From contig NZ_FOVC01000011.1 in the NCBI RefSeq assembly GCF_900115045.1, positions 60,627 to 124,626 on the forward strand: DNA of 64,000 bases. The letters are read 5' to 3'. The stretch comes from Izhakiella capsodis. Its GTDB lineage: Bacteria > Pseudomonadota > Gammaproteobacteria > Enterobacterales > Enterobacteriaceae. The stretch's first letter is position 1. Each line of letters opens with the position of its first letter. Below, piece after piece: positions 27,606 to 35,460 of the stretch. Made by a program: the position numbers and the translations under genes. The notes beneath the pieces are model-generated. The model did no database searches. It was not told the DNA's origin and worked only from the letters and a program-made list of their open reading frames with translations.

Positions 27606-27744
27606 TAATCGTTCCGTCACTGATCAAGAGAAAGTGTCTGGCCAACATCCGGCGATGGAGACAAAGTTATTCGCCCGCCATGTTACTTAAGGGCCGGAGG
27701 TTTGACCAGCAAAGATACGCCCGATGTTCTGCTATAGCGCAGGT

Positions 27745-27763
27745 AAAAGCGCCATTCAGGCGC
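27745..27763 (-). terminator. Probable terminator of cytR
   Basis: On the minus strand GCGCC (27763-27759), a five-base loop and GGCGC (27753-27749) are followed by TTTT. It overlaps the cytR stop codon. Stem is short, so efficiency is uncertain. Confidence 0.55.
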
Positions 27764-28784
27764 GCGGAGGCGCAGTGCTGGCTCGGACTTTCAGTCTAAA
27801 CTCGCGCAGTCGGGAACCGTTGCTGATGGTTTTTCCTTCTAATTTTTCCAGTAACAGCGTCATTGCGTCCGCGCCAATTGCAAAGCGCGGCTGAATAACC
27901 GTTGTCAGCGGTGGATCGCAATACTGAGCCAGCTCAATATCGTCAAATCCAATCACCGAAATATCCTGTGGTACCCGCAGCCCCACACTCTTCGCCTGAG
28001 CGATAATACCCAGTGCCATAATATCGTTATGACAAAATATCGCTTCAGGGGGATTTGCCAGTGCTATCAGGACTTTCAGCGCATTTTTTCCGGCCTCGAA
28101 GGTAAAGTCTCCACGAATGATATAGGTGTTATCAATAGCGATGCCGCTACGACGTAGCGCCTGAATGTAACCCTGCAGACGATATTGGCTCAGGGGCGTG
28201 TCTTCCGGGCCGGTCAGGCAGGCAATTCGCCTGTGGCCATATTTTAATAAATGATTCACTGCTTCAAAGGCGGCGGTCAGATTATCAATGTGAACCGCCG
28301 GTAGCTCCAGTTCAGGGGCAAATTCGTTCGCCATTACCATCGGCGGCAGGAGGCGCACGTCGTTCGGGCTGCTGATAAAAGGCAGGTGCGATCCAAGCAG
28401 AACCATACCATCAATTTGACGCGTAACCACTAAATCCATCAGTGATGATTCTCGCTGATTCTGATGGGCACAATCGCTAATGAGTACCAGGTAGCCGTGA
28501 CGGGTTGCGGTGACTTCAATACCCCGAATCATCTCACCGAAAAAAGGGTCGCAGATATCCGGCACGATAACCAAAATAGTATGTGTCTCGTTACGCTTTA
28601 TGCTACGGGTTAATGGGTGGGGCAAATAGCCGATCGATTTTGCGGCTGCTTCAACCTTTTCTCTGGTGGTAGCCGAAACCTTTTCCGGATTCATCAGCGC
28701 GCGGGAGACTGTCGCAGTGGATACGCCTGCTTTCTCCGCGACCTCTTTCATCGTCGCACCCGGGGACACCTGTTTCCGCTCCAA
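27756..28784 (-). CDS. cytR: CytR, LacI-family repressor of nucleoside uptake and catabolism
   Basis: Repressor that acts together with CRP at deo, nup and related promoters and responds to cytidine. The 342 residues (E. coli 341) have the N-terminal LacI helix-turn-helix TMKEVAEKAGVSTATVSRAL, the hinge YLPHPLTRSIKR and a periplasmic-binding-like ligand domain with DPFFGEMIRG, IFCHNDIMALG and ISVIGFDDIELAQY. Located between priA and ftsN on the same strand, as in E. coli. Confidence 0.97.
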   Translation of the reverse strand: MERKQVSPGATMKEVAEKAGVSTATVSRALMNPEKVSATTREKVEAAAKSIGYLPHPLTRSIKRNETHTILVIVPDICDPFFGEMIRGIEVTATRHGYLVLISDCAHQNQRESSLMDLVVTRQIDGMVLLGSHLPFISSPNDVRLLPPMVMANEFAPELELPAVHIDNLTAAFEAVNHLLKYGHRRIACLTGPEDTPLSQYRLQGYIQALRRSGIAIDNTYIIRGDFTFEAGKNALKVLIALANPPEAIFCHNDIMALGIIAQAKSVGLRVPQDISVIGFDDIELAQYCDPPLTTVIQPRFAIGADAMTLLLEKLEGKTISNGSRLREFRLKVRASTAPPRA

Positions 28785-28949
28785 CGTTTTTACCTCTTTT
28801 CAGGCAACGGCTTCCCGGCCTGATTTTTTGCATGTCACTATTTTGTATAAAACCTTTCTCCATTGTTATCAGATAAACAATGTAATCCGTTACTTAAATT
28901 GCAAAAAAAATGTGACTTTCACCACTTTTTTCGATCCGTCTCGCACCGT

Positions 28950-31148
28950 TCAGCATTCGGTTGGATCGACATCCAGCGTCCACTTAACTTTTCGCGTCTC
29001 AGGAAGGGTTGCGACTAACGGCAGGCTCGATTGCAGCAGGCGCTGCAAACGGGGGCGTGAAGGATGTTGCAGCAATAGCTGCCAACGGTAACGACCACTT
29101 CGCTTTGCTTGCAAGGACGGTACTGGTCCCATGATCCAGCAGGCCTCATCTTTCAGAGGACTGGCCTCAAGCAGGTTACGCAGCTGCTGGAGGAAAAGTG
29201 CGGCTTGCTGGTTGTCCTGGTCTTCGGCACGAAACAGAATATGGCGGGTAAAGGGGGGGAGAAAAACGCTCTTTCGCTCGATAAGAGCCTGACGCGCGAA
29301 GGCGTCATAACCCTGATGCAGCAAGGTTTGCAGCAGGGGATGTTCAGGATGATGCGTTTGCAGCAAGACTTCACCCTGTTTACCCGCGCGCCCAGCCCGG
29401 CCTGCTACCTGAGTGTAAAGTTGAGCGAAGCGTTCTGCAGAGCGAAAGTCTGCAGAAAACAGCGCACCGTCGACATCCAGTAATGACACCAGCGTAACAT
29501 CTTTGAAATGATGCCCTTTGGCCAGCATCTGGGTGCCGACCAGAATGCGGGCGCCACCGCGATGTACCTGAGCCAACTGTTGTTCAAGTGCGCCTTTCCG
29601 GCTGGTGGTGTCCCGATCGATACGGGAAATGGCAATACCAGGAAACAGATTGGCTAAGTTTTGCTCCAACTGCTCAGTGCCAAGCCCGACGGGCATCAGC
29701 TGAGTTGAACCGCACTGCGGACATTGATGCGGCACCTGACGCTGGCTGTCGCAGTGGTGGCAACGTAGCTGGCGCTGATGCTGATGCAGGGTATAATAGT
29801 GGTCACAGCGCTGGCACTCAGCAATCCAGCCGCATTCATGGCACATCAGTGCTGGAGAATAACCGCGACGATTGAGAAACAGTAGCACCTGGTTATCTGC
29901 TTGCAGATGTTGCGCTATTTTGCCCGCCAGCTGGGGAGATAGCCCTCCTTGTAGTTTAACGCCTTTCAGATCGATCAGCTGCTGTGTTGCCAGCCTGGCA
30001 TTACCGGCACGTTTGCTCAACGTTAGCTGACGATATTTGCCGTTATGTACGTTTTGCAGCGTTTCCAGCGCCGGTGTCGCTGAGCCCATAATTACCGGAA
30101 TATTTTCCTCGCGGGCGCGCATCACCGCCAGATCGCGCGCGTGGTAGCGCCAACCTTCTTGCTGTTTATAGGAGCTGTCATGCTCTTCATCGATGATAAT
30201 CACGCCTGGACGAGCCAATGGTGTGAAAAGAGCCGAGCGCGTGCCGATGATAATGGCGTTTTCTCCCCGACGGGCGCGTAGCCAAACCGCCAGCCTTTCA
30301 TTTTCATTCAGCGCAGAATGCAGCACATCAATGGGAGCGTTAAAACGCTCACGAAAGCGCGCGATGGTTTGCGGTGTGAGGCCAATTTCTGGTACCAGTA
30401 CCAGCGCCTGACGACCACTATTAATCACATTCTCCAGTACGCTGAGATAAACTTCGGTTTTACCTGAACCCGTTATACCAGCCAGCAGCCAGGCGCTAAA
30501 GCAATTATCCGCACTGCGGATTGCACCGACGGCTGTGGCCTGTTCGGTATTAAGGCACAGGCGTTGGCCATGCATGATGGTTAGCTGACGCCAGTCGGCT
30601 ACCGTGGCGTAGTATGGTCGCAGATCGCAAAGTCCTTTTTTACGTAACCCCTGCAAAACGGCGTTGCTGATATCATGTTGACTGATTTCGTGACGATAAA
30701 GTGCCCCCTGACGTAGAACGGCCAGCGCCTGGCGCTGTTTATGTGCGCTTTTCAGACTTTCAGGCGCCGTCTCCTTACCCTGCGAGGTGATATACCATTG
30801 CCAGAGGGGTGTTTCACGCGCTGGCTTCCCCTGACGTAAAAGTGTAGGAAGGGCGTGAAACAGTACTTCGCCAGGCGGATAATGGTAATAGCTGGTTGCC
30901 CAGTTGAGAAGCCGCCACAGAGAGGGAGGATAAAGAGAATCTCCGTCCAGCACCTCCTGAACGTTTTTTAACTGGGCTTGCGGTAGCTCGCTGTGAGTTT
31001 TAATTGCGGTGACGATGCCAATCGCGTTGCGCTTTCCGAATGGAACGCTTACCCGACCGCCGATACTCGCGGGTGGCAGGCCATCCGGCAGCAGGTAGTC
31101 AAACCGGCGGGCCAGCGGGACGGGTAAGGCGATCTCAACAACGGTCAT
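28950..31148 (-). CDS. priA: PriA, primosomal replication restart helicase
   Basis: 3'-5' superfamily 2 helicase that reloads the replisome at stalled forks. The 732 residues equal E. coli PriA. Visible are the N-terminal 3'-DNA-binding domain (ALPVPLARRFDYLLP), Walker A GITGSGKTE, Walker B IIDEEHDSSYKQQ, the zinc-binding cysteines in CHECGWIAECQRCDHYY and CHHCDSQRQVPHQCPQCGS, and VAGRAGRAGKQG in motif VI. The frame is open 40 codons further upstream, but the ATG at 31148 (MTVVEIALPVP) gives the family length and start. Divergent from rpmE. Confidence 0.97.
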   Translation of the reverse strand: MTVVEIALPVPLARRFDYLLPDGLPPASIGGRVSVPFGKRNAIGIVTAIKTHSELPQAQLKNVQEVLDGDSLYPPSLWRLLNWATSYYHYPPGEVLFHALPTLLRQGKPARETPLWQWYITSQGKETAPESLKSAHKQRQALAVLRQGALYRHEISQHDISNAVLQGLRKKGLCDLRPYYATVADWRQLTIMHGQRLCLNTEQATAVGAIRSADNCFSAWLLAGITGSGKTEVYLSVLENVINSGRQALVLVPEIGLTPQTIARFRERFNAPIDVLHSALNENERLAVWLRARRGENAIIIGTRSALFTPLARPGVIIIDEEHDSSYKQQEGWRYHARDLAVMRAREENIPVIMGSATPALETLQNVHNGKYRQLTLSKRAGNARLATQQLIDLKGVKLQGGLSPQLAGKIAQHLQADNQVLLFLNRRGYSPALMCHECGWIAECQRCDHYYTLHQHQRQLRCHHCDSQRQVPHQCPQCGSTQLMPVGLGTEQLEQNLANLFPGIAISRIDRDTTSRKGALEQQLAQVHRGGARILVGTQMLAKGHHFKDVTLVSLLDVDGALFSADFRSAERFAQLYTQVAGRAGRAGKQGEVLLQTHHPEHPLLQTLLHQGYDAFARQALIERKSVFLPPFTRHILFRAEDQDNQQAALFLQQLRNLLEASPLKDEACWIMGPVPSLQAKRSGRYRWQLLLQHPSRPRLQRLLQSSLPLVATLPETRKVKWTLDVDPTEC

Positions 31149-31364
31149 CAAACATTCCGGCGGCAGCATAGAGTTGGACAGTGTACACCGTGATGGCGAA
31201 AATGTGAGGATCAGATTGCGCCAGACGGTTATTTTCTGTATAGTTCGCGGCCTTCGGCGTGTAATCATCGACGTCGGAATACACTAACTTTTTAACATCG
31301 TGTGGTGCCGGTGCAGACCAGTGGTCTGGCACGGGAGAGCGACACGGCCTTACTGAGGTCCGCC

Positions 31365-31577
31365 ATGAAAAAAGATATCCATCCCAAATACGTCGAAGTT
31401 ACTGCAACCTGTTCTTGCGGTAACGTTATCAAAACCCACTCTACCGTGGGTCGTGACCTGAACCTGGACGTGTGCAGCAACTGCCACCCGTTCTTTACCG
31501 GCAAGCAGCGCGTAGTTGATACCGGCGGTCGCGTTGAGCGTTTCAACAAACGCTTTAGCATCCCGGGCAGCAAATAA
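31365..31577 (+). CDS. rpmE: RpmE, 50S ribosomal protein L31 (zinc-binding form)
   Basis: Ribosomal protein L31, 70 residues as in E. coli, start at MKKDIHPKYVEVTATCSCGN. The four zinc ligands are present: Cys16 and Cys18 in CSC and the later CSNC pair, so this is the C+ zinc form and not the YkgM type. The frame is open 21 codons upstream, but the ATG at 31365 follows TGAGGTCCGCC. It is closed by a strong terminator. Confidence 0.98.
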   Translation: MKKDIHPKYVEVTATCSCGNVIKTHSTVGRDLNLDVCSNCHPFFTGKQRVVDTGGRVERFNKRFSIPGSK

Positions 31578-31590
31578 GTCCTGCGGATAT

Positions 31591-31621
31591 AAAAAAAACC
31601 CAGCTTTGCTGGGTTTTTTTT
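31591..31621. terminator. Bidirectional terminator of rpmE and the amidase gene
   Basis: Stem CCCAGC (31599-31604) and GCTGGG (31608-31613) with a TTT loop, flanked by eight A on the left and eight T on the right. It lies between the convergent rpmE and amidase genes and can serve both. Confidence 0.95.
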
Positions 31622-31636
31622 ATGCTTGATGATCGA

Positions 31637-32710
31637 TTATTGCGCTTTAGCCTGATTGAGAATATTGCCTTCCCAACCGTGTAAGGCGTAATCGTTCAGG
31701 TGCAGAATGCGCTTTACCGGCTGCCCGACGTTAAAATTCACTTCGCTAAGTTTGATATAAACTTCTGAAGGTGCAAAGGTGGATTTGAAGTGATACTCAC
31801 CGTGGCTTAGATCAGAAATTGTTGTCCAGTAAGTGCCAACTCCCTTATCTTGATTCTTCCGTTTCGTGTATTTCTCATAGACGTTAGACACCGCATTTTC
31901 TTCTTTACCGCTTGGATATCCGATTGGATAGGCCACGTTGTTTAGTGCCGACTCCACAAAACCTTGCGCCTGGTATTTATTATCAGGCTGCGGCAGATTG
32001 TGCAGGTTGAAGCTGGCGCGCACAAAGCGGGCGTCAGCCTCCTGGGTACCTGGGATGGCGTTACGATCGACATGCTGGTATTTCTTCAGATTTTCTAGCT
32101 GTTTTTCATAAGACGGTGGGTTGGTTAATACCGTATATTGCCTGCCGTGATAAATATGAACCACACCATTATCGATTTCTATAATTGCCGAGTCGCCGCT
32201 GCGATCTTCAATGGCAATATGCTTAGTATCCGTGGCGTAATCGATCGGTAATTTAGCGGCTTCCAGCCGGACGTTTTGTAATCCTTTAACCGCTTCATCT
32301 ACGGTGGCGTAGTTATCGAGAATGTAGCTCAGCCAGGCGCGGCTCTGTAATACGGGCTTATCCTGATTGTTGATCTGCTGCTGCTTGCCGTTGGTATAGT
32401 AGAGGGTATGACCTGCCAGCCCTTTCTCATTTATACCATCCATCGGAAAGAGATTGTCGGCATAAATGACCACACTGCCGTAGCGTGACGTCCAGTGGAC
32501 AGCATTTGCCACGTCGCCACCATTATGGGCAACGCCGCGTGGTGTAATCACCAGTGACGGGTCCACGGGGCCGAAAAAGTCCAGGTTGCGTCCGCTGACC
32601 ATATAGCCCGGATACTGATTCATAAAGGCGCGGGTACAGGCATCCGCAGTGGGGGAGAGGGCGGTGGTAAGCAGCAGCGCAGCAACAGGTATTACGGCAA
32701 ATTTTTTCAT
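31637..32710 (-). CDS. Secreted Ntn-hydrolase, penicillin V acylase / choloylglycine hydrolase family
   Basis: A 357-residue linear amide C-N hydrolase. The signal peptide (1-24, ending SPTADA) is cut directly before Cys25 (CTRAFMNQ), so export itself would unmask the N-terminal nucleophile. Other family residues are seen in SGRNLDFFG (Arg and Asp), PMDGINEKGLAGHTLYY and the oxyanion Asn of VLTNPPSYEKQL. In Gram-negative plant-associated bacteria (Pectobacterium, Agrobacterium) periplasmic members cleave penicillin V and long-chain N-acyl homoserine lactones; bile salts are an unlikely substrate there. Substrate here is inferred, not shown. Divergent from a LysR gene across a long palindrome. 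It is absent from the corresponding E. coli interval (rpmE-metJ). Confidence 0.88.
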   Translation of the reverse strand: MKKFAVIPVAALLLTTALSPTADACTRAFMNQYPGYMVSGRNLDFFGPVDPSLVITPRGVAHNGGDVANAVHWTSRYGSVVIYADNLFPMDGINEKGLAGHTLYYTNGKQQQINNQDKPVLQSRAWLSYILDNYATVDEAVKGLQNVRLEAAKLPIDYATDTKHIAIEDRSGDSAIIEIDNGVVHIYHGRQYTVLTNPPSYEKQLENLKKYQHVDRNAIPGTQEADARFVRASFNLHNLPQPDNKYQAQGFVESALNNVAYPIGYPSGKEENAVSNVYEKYTKRKNQDKGVGTYWTTISDLSHGEYHFKSTFAPSEVYIKLSEVNFNVGQPVKRILHLNDYALHGWEGNILNQAKAQ

Positions 32711-32776
32711 TGATAAAGCTCCTTATAGTGTTAATAAGGACAGGTTATGCCGATAATGCGCGTTGTAAGGAGTCAG

Positions 32777-32800
32777 TTATCGGGGGATATCCCCCCATAA
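32777..32800. promoter_or_regulatory. 24-bp near-perfect palindrome between amidase and LysR genes
   Basis: A central GGGGGATATCCCCC (32782-32795) is extended on both sides by a C:C mismatch and then TTAT/ATAA, so 22 of 24 positions are symmetric. It lies 11 bases before the LysR start and about 67 bases from the amidase start. Position and symmetry suggest the operator of the LysR protein and possible autoregulation. The lack of a T-tract argues against a terminator. Confidence 0.7.
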
Positions 32801-32810
32801 TGAGGTGAGT

Positions 32811-33683
32811 ATGATCTCTTTCACTCTGCTTCAGCTGGAAGCGTTTGTTGCGGTGTGCCGTCACGGTACTATGACGCGCGCGGCTCAGGCGTTACGCAAA
32901 GATCGCACGACGGTAAGCGAGCTGATTAATTGCCTTGAGATTGATCTCGGCTGCGAACTTTTCGACAGGCAAACGCGCCCTCCTCGCCTGACGCCTTCTG
33001 GCGACCGTTTGTATCGTCAGGCGGTGTTATTTCTACAAGAGGCCCAGGCGTTCAGTGGTATTGCCAGCCAGCTGGCTGGCGGAGAGAGCCAGTCGTTGCA
33101 GGTCAGTTACGATGTTTTTATTCCGCACTCAATGCTTGTTAGCCTGAGCACGGAGCTTGCCAAAAGCGGCGTGACAGTTAATTTACGCTGCGAGCCACGA
33201 TCGCAGGGCGAGCAGGCCTTGGCTGAGGGGCGGGCAGACATAGGTATTTATCAGGCGCTGAATCGCCCGGTGGGGCAGTCGTTTAGCTGGCAGACGCTTG
33301 GTGCGATAGAGTTTGCCGTTTATGCCAGCCCTATGTTGTTTAGTGAAAAACCAGTAACTATGATGGCGCTTGCTTCCCATACTCAGCTGTTACCCTGGGA
33401 TTTCATGCCGGAATATCTGGCGCAGCGCCTGCAGATCGCCGACCATACGCAAAGCGCCAATGAGCGGGAACTTCTGATTGCTTTGCTGCAGGCCAGGCAA
33501 GGGTGGGCGATGCTGCCGACGCATTTTTTTACCCGGCAGAAAGCGGGCGTTGAGCGTATTGAAACCGTGATGGGGCGAAAAGGGATGCTGCATCCGGTCG
33601 TTGCCCTGTGGCAGCCGGGCAAGGTCGGGCACACAACGTTGCGTCATGTGCTCGACGTCGCTGAGCGAAGCTTTACCGTTTAG
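32811..33683 (+). CDS. LysR-family transcriptional regulator beside the amidase gene
   Basis: A 290-residue LysR-type regulator. The winged helix-turn-helix (about 1-65) reads FTLLQLEAFVAVCRHGTMTRAAQALRKDRTTVSELI in pieces that match the family, followed by ELFDRQTRPPRLTPSG. The effector domain (about 90-290) is of the periplasmic-binding type. The ATG at 32811 is preceded by GAGG at five bases, so I prefer it to the GTG two codons earlier. It is divergent from the amidase gene, which is its likely target, and its stop overlaps the convergent metJ stop by four bases. The ligand is unknown. Confidence 0.85.
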   Translation: MISFTLLQLEAFVAVCRHGTMTRAAQALRKDRTTVSELINCLEIDLGCELFDRQTRPPRLTPSGDRLYRQAVLFLQEAQAFSGIASQLAGGESQSLQVSYDVFIPHSMLVSLSTELAKSGVTVNLRCEPRSQGEQALAEGRADIGIYQALNRPVGQSFSWQTLGAIEFAVYASPMLFSEKPVTMMALASHTQLLPWDFMPEYLAQRLQIADHTQSANERELLIALLQARQGWAMLPTHFFTRQKAGVERIETVMGRKGMLHPVVALWQPGKVGHTTLRHVLDVAERSFTV

Positions 33684-33997
33684 TATTCCCAGGTATCAGG
33701 GTCAATCCCTTTTTCCCGCATGATGCCTTTCGCGCCCTCAGGAATTTCATCGTTACGCTCTTTGCGTAAGTCGACGTCATCTGGTAACGGTTGCCCGGTA
33801 AAGGCATGCAAAAAGGCTTCACATAGCAATTCGCTGTTGGTGGCGTGGCGCAGGTTATTTACCTGGCGACGCGTACGTTCGTCGGTCAGAATTTTAAGCA
33901 CGCTGAGCGGAATCGAGACCGTAATCTTTTTGACCTGTTCGCTCTTTTTGCCATGCTCAGCGTAGGGGCTGATATATTCGCCGTTCCATTCAGCCAT
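33680..33997 (-). CDS. metJ: MetJ, methionine repressor
   Basis: Ribbon-helix-helix repressor with S-adenosylmethionine as corepressor. The 105 residues equal E. coli MetJ and keep MAEWNGEYISPYAEHGKKSEQVKKITVSIP in order, with the beta-ribbon KKITVSIP and the corepressor region RHATNSELLCEAFLHAFTGQPLP. It is divergent from metBL, and tandem met boxes lie between them, consistent with autoregulation. Confidence 0.99.
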   Translation of the reverse strand: MAEWNGEYISPYAEHGKKSEQVKKITVSIPLSVLKILTDERTRRQVNNLRHATNSELLCEAFLHAFTGQPLPDDVDLRKERNDEIPEGAKGIMREKGIDPDTWEY

Positions 33998-34204
33998 GAG
34001 TTATCTTAATCCTCGTCAGAGTGAAAGTTACCTTGTGCGACTTTGCAGGCTATGCATGTCGACCAGGAATAATTATGCTGCAAATAGCGCGTCGCTACAC
34101 GGATCGATAACAAGGTTAACGATAAATTGCTTGTCGATAACTACCGGCACGCAAAAGTGACATAATTTTAGCGAGAATCGTCTCGCTGCTCAATCTATAC
34201 GCAA

Positions 34205-34236
34205 AGACATTTAGATGTCCAGATGTATTGACGTCT
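34205..34236. promoter_or_regulatory. Four tandem met boxes between metJ and metB
   Basis: Four contiguous eight-base units, AGACATTT, AGATGTCC, AGATGTAT and TGACGTCT, follow the AGACGTCT consensus. MetJ binds such arrays cooperatively. The array ends 58 bases before metB and 208 bases before metJ, so it can repress both. Confidence 0.92.
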
Positions 34237-34293
34237 ATTGATCCTCTGTTTAGGCTATAAGCCTCTTTTAGCTTCGCAGGAATGATAAGCATC

Positions 34294-35457
34294 ATGAAAA
34301 CGCGCAAACAGGCAACGATTGCAGTGCGTAGTGGTTTGAATAACGATGAGCAATATGGTTGTGTGGTGCCTCCCATTAATCTGTCTACCACCTACAATTT
34401 CATCGACTTTAATCAGCCACGTGTGCATGATTATTCCCGGCGTGGTAATCCTACTCGCGACGTCGTACAGCGCGCACTGGCAGAGCTGGAGGATGGCGCC
34501 GGCGCGGTGATGACGAATACCGGTATGTCCGCAATCCACCTGCTTTGTACGGTGTTTCTCAAACCCGGCGATTTGCTGCTGGCGCCCCATGATTGCTATG
34601 GCGGGAGTTATCGTCTTTTTGAGAGCCAAAGTAAGCGTGGCGCATATCGGGTGGCCTTTGTCGATCAGGGCGATGAAAAAGCCTTACAGGCTGTGCTAGC
34701 GCAAAAGCCTAAGTTGGTGCTGATCGAGACGCCGAGTAATCCGCTGCTGAGGGTGGTTGATATTGCCAGCATTTGTAAAGCGGCAAATGACGTTGGCGCA
34801 CTGACGGTGGTGGATAATACTTTCCTGAGTCCGGCCCTGCAAAACCCACTGGCGCTGGGTGCCGACATGGTGCTGCACTCCTGTACGAAATATCTCAATG
34901 GCCATTCAGACGTCGTTGCCGGGGCGATAGTCGCACAAGATCTGACGTTGGCGACTGAACTGAACTGGTGGGCCAATAACATCGGCGTTACCGGCGCTGC
35001 TTTCGACAGCTATCTCTTGCTACGAGGTATGCGAACTCTTGGACCACGTATGGCAGCGGCACAGCGCAACGCGCTGGCACTGATTAATTACCTGCAACAA
35101 CAGCCTTTGGTGAAGAAGCTGTATCACCCCTCTCTGCCAGAAAATGCCGGCCATCAATTTGCTACCCGTCAGCAAAAGGGGTTTGGCGCGATGCTGAGTT
35201 TTGAACTGGATGGCGATGAGACAGTACTCCGTCGTTTCCTCAAAGCGCTGACGCTATTTACCCTGGCTGAATCACTGGGGGGAGTGGAAAGCCTGATCTC
35301 GCATACCGCAACGATGACTCACGCTGGCATGTCGGCGGAAGCGCGTGCAGCTGCGGGGATTTCCGATACTCTGCTGCGGGTGTCAGTAGGTATTGAAGAT
35401 CATGAAGATTTAATTGCCGATATGGATAATGCCTTCCGGATCGCGGCTGAGAGGTAA
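34294..35457 (+). CDS. metB: MetB, cystathionine gamma-synthase
   Basis: PLP enzyme that joins O-succinylhomoserine and cysteine. The 387 residues (E. coli 386) begin MKTRKQATIAVRSGLN and include the PLP-phosphate segment NTGMSAIHL, the cofactor Lys in SCTKYLNGHSDVV and the C-terminal ESLGGVESLISH. The frame is open four codons upstream, but 34294 matches the family start. AGGA lies 12 bases upstream, which is a long spacing. metL follows after three bases, so the two are one operon. Confidence 0.97.
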   Translation: MKTRKQATIAVRSGLNNDEQYGCVVPPINLSTTYNFIDFNQPRVHDYSRRGNPTRDVVQRALAELEDGAGAVMTNTGMSAIHLLCTVFLKPGDLLLAPHDCYGGSYRLFESQSKRGAYRVAFVDQGDEKALQAVLAQKPKLVLIETPSNPLLRVVDIASICKAANDVGALTVVDNTFLSPALQNPLALGADMVLHSCTKYLNGHSDVVAGAIVAQDLTLATELNWWANNIGVTGAAFDSYLLLRGMRTLGPRMAAAQRNALALINYLQQQPLVKKLYHPSLPENAGHQFATRQQKGFGAMLSFELDGDETVLRRFLKALTLFTLAESLGGVESLISHTATMTHAGMSAEARAAAGISDTLLRVSVGIEDHEDLIADMDNAFRIAAER

Positions 35458-35460
35458 CAA

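Noticed and set aside
31637..33683. CRISPR or toxin-antitoxin system in the accessory stretch
   Set aside because: No repeat array anywhere in the window and no small paired toxin/antitoxin genes; the two genes are a clear amidase and a LysR regulator.
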